DNA from: an uncultured Bdellovibrio sp.
Lineage (GTDB): Bacteria; Bdellovibrionota; Bdellovibrionia; Bdellovibrionales; Bdellovibrionaceae
Length of the DNA: 17,551 bases
Assembly: GCF_946478835.1 (NCBI RefSeq)
Contig: NZ_CAMLDV010000072.1
Location: forward strand, 1 to 17,551
Direction of reading: 5' to 3'
Shown here one piece after another: positions 15,791 through 17,551 of this stretch. Each line of letters begins with the position of its first letter. Position 1 is the stretch's first letter. The notes beneath the pieces were generated by a model, which ran no database searches, was not told where the DNA came from, and saw only the letters and a list, made by a program, of their open reading frames with translations. Made by a program: the position numbers and the translations under genes.

Positions 15791-15808
15791 ATATAAAGAA
15801 AATATAAA
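15791..15808 (-). promoter_or_regulatory. Candidate KdpE binding site upstream of kdpA
   Basis: On the minus strand two identical TTTATAT heptamers (15808-15802 and 15797-15791) are separated by TTTC, giving an 11-bp direct repeat about 72 nt before the kdpA ATG. From memory, the E. coli KdpE site has the same form: a TTTATAC heptamer, four T, then TTTACAC. A weak -10-like TTTTAT at 15777-15772 downstream, without a good -35, would suit an activator-dependent promoter. Confidence 0.45.
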
Positions 15809-15856
15809 AACATGTATTTTAAAATGAAATTTGTAATTTAGTTCCGAAAAACATGT
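15806..15856 (+). repeat. AAAAACATGT direct repeat in the kdpA/FMN-reductase divergent region
   Basis: The 10-mer AAAAACATGT occurs at 15806-15815 and 15847-15856, a 41-bp offset, which is close to four helical turns. Both copies contain the palindrome ACATGT. The first copy touches the candidate KdpE site. They may be binding sites for a regulator of one or both divergent genes (inference). Confidence 0.3.
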
Positions 15857-15891
15857 CTGTTTATGAGAATTAAGTGAAGCGAGGTGCGCCC

Positions 15892-16506
15892 ATGAAGATC
15901 TTTCTTTTTGCAGCCTCTTTACGCCGAGGTTCTTATAACAAGAAGCTTATCCGCATCGCCGCTGAAATAGTCGAATCCATGCAGCTTCATGATGTCGAGC
16001 TTCATGAGTTCAACGAATTCCCCATGCCCATGTTTAACGGTGATATTGAAGAATTCTACGGTATTCCCGAGGGAGTTTTAAAGCTCGCAAAAAAATTTGA
16101 AGAAGCCGACGCTGTGATCATCTCCAGTCCCGAATACAACGGCAGCATGCCTGGAACTTTTAAAAACGCCATTGACTGGCTTTCGCGCTTAGACCCTGTT
16201 CCCGTCAGAAGAAAGCAGATTTGCTTGATAGGAGCCTCGCCAGGACGCCTCGGAGCCGTCCGCGGTAATATTCACGACCGCGTTCCATTTCACATCCTTG
16301 GAGCCTTCGTTTATCCCGACTACTTCGGCGTCGCACACGCTGATGAAGCCTTTGATGAGAATGACAAACTCAAAGATCCGAAACAACTGCAACTGCTTAC
16401 AAAAATTATCACCGATTTTATTCACTACGCTTCAAGAACAGAAACGCCATTTGATAGACTCGGAGAGTTCTTCGAAGAACAACAAAAAAGCCAATCCCAC
16501 CATTGA
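15892..16506 (+). CDS. NADPH-dependent FMN reductase family flavoprotein
   Basis: Cytosolic flavodoxin-like reductase of the ChrR/YieF/azoreductase family (204 aa). It uses NAD(P)H and bound FMN to reduce quinones, chromate or other acceptors; the true substrate is unknown. The FMN phosphate loop is ASLRRGSYN (8-16), and the isoalloxazine-contacting block is SSPEYNGSMPGTFKNAIDWL (78-97). The later IGASPGRLGAVRG segment (113-125) is also typical. An upstream GTG at 15874 would add six residues. The ATG at 15892 is preferred because GAGGTG at 15881-15886 is correctly spaced and the protein then starts directly with the first beta strand. It is divergent from kdpA and convergent with the SMR gene. 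Confidence 0.88.
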   Translation: MKIFLFAASLRRGSYNKKLIRIAAEIVESMQLHDVELHEFNEFPMPMFNGDIEEFYGIPEGVLKLAKKFEEADAVIISSPEYNGSMPGTFKNAIDWLSRLDPVPVRRKQICLIGASPGRLGAVRGNIHDRVPFHILGAFVYPDYFGVAHADEAFDENDKLKDPKQLQLLTKIITDFIHYASRTETPFDRLGEFFEEQQKSQSHH

Positions 16507-16520
16507 TGATGGAATTGGCT
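16489..16520 (+). terminator. Terminator-like hairpin at the FMN-reductase 3' end
   Basis: AGCCAAT (16489-16495) pairs with ATTGGCT (16514-16520), and inside it CCAT (16500-16503) pairs with ATGG (16509-16512), leaving a small internal loop. The stem spans the stop codon. CAATTTTC follows, a weak U-tract. A second small palindrome CAATTT-TC-AAATTG at 16521-16534 may act on the convergent SMR transcript. Confidence 0.4.
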
Positions 16521-16540
16521 CAATTTTCAAATTGGAGATA

Positions 16541-16957
16541 CTAACCAGAATTTCTTTGCGGAGTAACTTCCACCGTCGAAGAAGGTTTCTGTTTAATAAC
16601 TTTTGTAGCTTCAACTTTAGCCACTTGCTCTTCAGCAGGTTTTTTATCAGCGATATTCAACAAGACAACACCCGCGATAATAAGACTTGTCGCTAAAACT
16701 TTCTGCAAAGGCAGTGGTTCGTTAAACATCATAAGCCCAATAAGAGCCATCATTGCTGTTCCTACGCCGGCCCAAATTGCATAGACCATGCTGATAGGAA
16801 GTGATTTCAAAGCAACGGCGAGAGCCACAAAGCAGATTCCATGACATACCAGCGTGAGTATGATTGGAACCACCTTTGTGAATCCCTCCGAATATTTCAT
16901 TGTGATTGTTCCCAATACCTCAAAGATAATGGCTGCTGCCAGATATGCGTATGCCAT
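16541..16957 (-). CDS. Small multidrug resistance (SMR) family transporter with C-terminal tail
   Basis: Proton-coupled four-TM exporter of the EmrE/Qac family (138 aa). Membrane-embedded Glu13 sits in AIIFEVLGTITMKYSEGFT, with later blocks MVYAIWAGVGTAMMALIG (57-74) and an AGVVLLN helix (95-101). Gly16 follows the Glu motif, where guanidinium exporters (Gdx/SugE) usually have Trp, which suggests the Qac/EmrE branch (from memory, not certain). The four TMs end near residue 103. The last 35 residues are hydrophilic, Lys-, Glu- and Thr-rich and predicted disordered, which is unusual because EmrE is only 110 aa. The ATG has an AGGG ribosome site about 7 nt upstream. No partner SMR gene is adjacent, so a homodimer is expected. 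Confidence 0.9.
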   Translation of the reverse strand: MAYAYLAAAIIFEVLGTITMKYSEGFTKVVPIILTLVCHGICFVALAVALKSLPISMVYAIWAGVGTAMMALIGLMMFNEPLPLQKVLATSLIIAGVVLLNIADKKPAEEQVAKVEATKVIKQKPSSTVEVTPQRNSG

Positions 16958-17015
16958 AAGACACCCTGTCGCATCTCGACCCTTTCTTACTGTATTCAGT
17001 TTTTTTCATCCCGTG

Positions 17016-17045
17016 CTCGGGCGAATCCCCGAGAGATCTTTTTTT
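17016..17045 (+). terminator. GC-rich hairpin plus T7 upstream of the SMR gene
   Basis: CTCGGG (17016-17021) pairs with CCCGAG (17028-17033) around a 6-nt loop. Five bases later a run of seven T begins on the plus strand (17039-17045), like an intrinsic terminator with a spacer. No plus-strand gene precedes it except the antisense of the SMR leader. In the SMR direction, the CCCG at 17021-17018 could instead pair with CGGG at 17013-17010, so the element may be a leader switch. Confidence 0.35.
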
Positions 17046-17076
17046 GAATCAGTCGAAAAAAAGACTTAAAAAGCGA

Positions 17077-17094
17077 ACAGGAAATGATTCCTGT
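17077..17094. repeat. 7-bp palindrome, possible operator
   Basis: ACAGGAA (17077-17083) and TTCCTGT (17088-17094) are perfect arms around ATGA. The 18-bp symmetric site lies about 120-140 bp upstream of the SMR start, close to AT-rich TATATC-type sequence that could be promoter DNA. It could bind a dimeric repressor of TetR or similar type (inference), or be a hairpin. Confidence 0.35.
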
Positions 17095-17214
17095 ATTTGA
17101 TATATCTAGAATACCATAGCCCCTGGAAAAAAGCTCTCACGACTCGACCACATTGATATTCGCTAGTAATTTCCCATAATTAAGTGCGAGACACTGTGGG
17201 CCTAATTAGTCCAT

Positions 17215-17281
17215 TTTTTGTTTGTTTTTACATACTCTTGTTTGTTTTAATTCTCAATTTGAGACATTTCACAAACAAAAA
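17215..17281. repeat. TTGTTTGTTTT direct repeats with an inverted third copy
   Basis: TTGTTTGTTTT occurs at 17218-17228 and again at 17238-17248, exactly 20 bp apart. A third, inverted copy of the core lies at 17271-17281 (ACAAACAAAAA), forming an 11-bp inverted repeat with 17215-17225. Between them, TCTCAA (17252-17257) and TTGAGA (17259-17264) make a 6-bp palindrome. The arrangement could be a multi-site operator or a nested AU-rich RNA structure. Confidence 0.4.
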
Positions 17282-17497
17282 TGAAAAGGCAAATGACTCT
17301 AAGTGAACCTCTGTGCGAGGCCACCATTCATAATCTTCGGCTCTCAATATTTTCTTCTTGGAGTCTTTGAACTTTGCCGAAGAGGTCAATGGAGAATGAT
17401 ACAACAAACCACGCTATTAATGTCAGATGAACCAAGAAGCTCGTGACAAGATCAATCTCAAATTGACGGAGAACAATTATCCGAAACGGATTTAGGC

Positions 17498-17532
17498 AAA
17501 AAAAAACCCGGATTACTATCGTAACCCGGGTT
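17498..17532 (-). terminator. Strong intrinsic terminator of an off-window minus-strand gene
   Basis: In minus-strand RNA, AACCCGG (17532-17526) and GTAA-type arms form an 11-bp stem with one A-C mismatch: AACCCGG (17505-17511)/CCGGGTT (17526-17532) and TTAC (17513-17516)/GTAA (17521-17524), loop TATC. Nine U residues follow (17506-17498). This is a textbook Rho-independent terminator. The gene it ends lies to the right of the window. Confidence 0.88.
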
Positions 17533-17551
17533 CAAGTAAAATAGAGCTGGC

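Larger units (their letters stand above)
16958..17551. other. Gene-free, repeat-rich stretch
   Basis: About 0.6 kb without a convincing gene on either strand. Short frames exist (29 codons plus stop at 17281-17370 on plus, and an equal frame at 17009-16920 on minus) but lack usable ribosome sites or recognisable products. The stretch holds the SMR leader with three 7-base A or T runs (17000-17006, 17039-17045, 17056-17062), several hairpins and repeats listed separately, an 8-bp inverted repeat TCTTCGGC/GCCGAAGA (17334-17341 and 17376-17383), a small CCTC/GAGG hairpin (17308-17320), and a minus-strand terminator at the right end. A small RNA or a decayed gene is possible; neither is shown. 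Confidence 0.6.

Noticed and set aside
15613..15813. Small minus-strand frame (66 codons) just upstream of and overlapping kdpA, considered as kdpF
   Set aside because: It lacks the single long aliphatic helix of KdpF, has no clear ribosome site, covers the putative KdpE-site region and continues out of frame through the kdpA start.
15874..15891. GTG start six codons upstream of the FMN reductase ATG
   Set aside because: The ATG at 15892 has a properly spaced GAGGTG and starts at the first beta strand; the GTG has no ribosome site.
16920..17009. Minus-strand leader peptide (29 codons plus stop) overlapping the SMR start
   Set aside because: No correctly spaced ribosome site and no run of regulatory codons; it remains only a weak possibility.
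16958..17033. Guanidine-II (mini-ykkC) riboswitch before the SMR gene
   Set aside because: Two hairpins exist, but neither loop is ACGR, so the defining motif is missing.
17010..17045. tRNA-like T-arm (CTCGGGCGAATCCCCGAG)
   Set aside because: The loop does not fit the TTCRANY consensus and no acceptor, D or anticodon arms are present nearby.
17281..17370. Plus-strand frame of 29 codons plus stop starting ATG AAA AGG
   Set aside because: No ribosome site, no recognisable product, and it lies over inverted repeats.
1..17551. CRISPR array, insertion sequence, integrase or prophage genes, rRNA
   Set aside because: No regularly spaced repeat array, transposase or integrase-like protein, terminal repeats or conserved rRNA blocks were seen.

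Overview
The window reads as a chromosomal segment of a Gram-negative bacterium, most likely a Bdellovibrio-like member of the Bdellovibrionota. The reasons are the outer-membrane functions (an Mla-type MCE system, a LolC/E-family permease, a small beta-barrel), the protein flavour (a divergent HD-GYP protein with a receiver-like N-terminus), mid-range G+C by eye, and very tight gene packing. The genus is inferred from general resemblance and no search was run. Almost all genes lie on the minus strand. The plus-strand genes are the dapD 3' end, a chalcone-isomerase-like periplasmic protein and an FMN reductase.

Layout from left to right. (1) 1-513: 3' end of dapD (lysine/DAP pathway), meeting head-on, with no gap, a LolC/E-like permease gene. 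(2) 4294 down to 514: a tight minus-strand cluster mlaE-mlaF-mlaD plus the LolC/E-like permease, probably for lipid or lipoprotein traffic between inner and outer membranes. The MlaF-type ATPase is altered at nearly every catalytic motif. The start regions of the first and last genes sit in or beside RNA hairpins. (3) 5807 down to 4367: a small outer-membrane beta-barrel protein, RidA, and a DUF218 membrane protein, apparently one operon. (4) 7271 down to 5904: a protein with a pseudo-receiver domain and a degenerate HD-GYP domain. (5) 7388-8026 (+): a secreted chalcone-isomerase-fold protein. (6) 15719 down to 8029: a complete kdpA-kdpB-kdpC-kdpD-kdpE potassium uptake and sensing operon in one overlapping run, with no recognisable kdpF. 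A candidate KdpE binding site lies upstream of kdpA. (7) 15892-16506 (+): an NADPH-dependent FMN reductase. (8) 16957 down to 16541: a small multidrug resistance transporter with a hydrophilic C-terminal tail. (9) 16958-17551: about 0.6 kb with no convincing gene but with several inverted and direct repeats. It ends in a strong minus-strand intrinsic terminator for a gene beyond the right edge.

The Kdp genes form one circuit: KdpD senses K+ limitation, KdpE activates kdpA, and KdpABC imports K+. A recurring feature is that all three convergent gene junctions carry a hairpin at the gene ends. At two of them a perfect 10-11 bp stem is embedded in the last codons of the minus-strand gene. I found no mobile element, CRISPR array, rRNA or tRNA. 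The main items worth a second look are the degenerate MlaF-type ATPase paired with a LolC/E permease, the doubly degenerate receiver/HD-GYP protein, the hairpins at translation starts, the hairpins embedded in convergent gene ends, and the repeat-rich gene-free right end.
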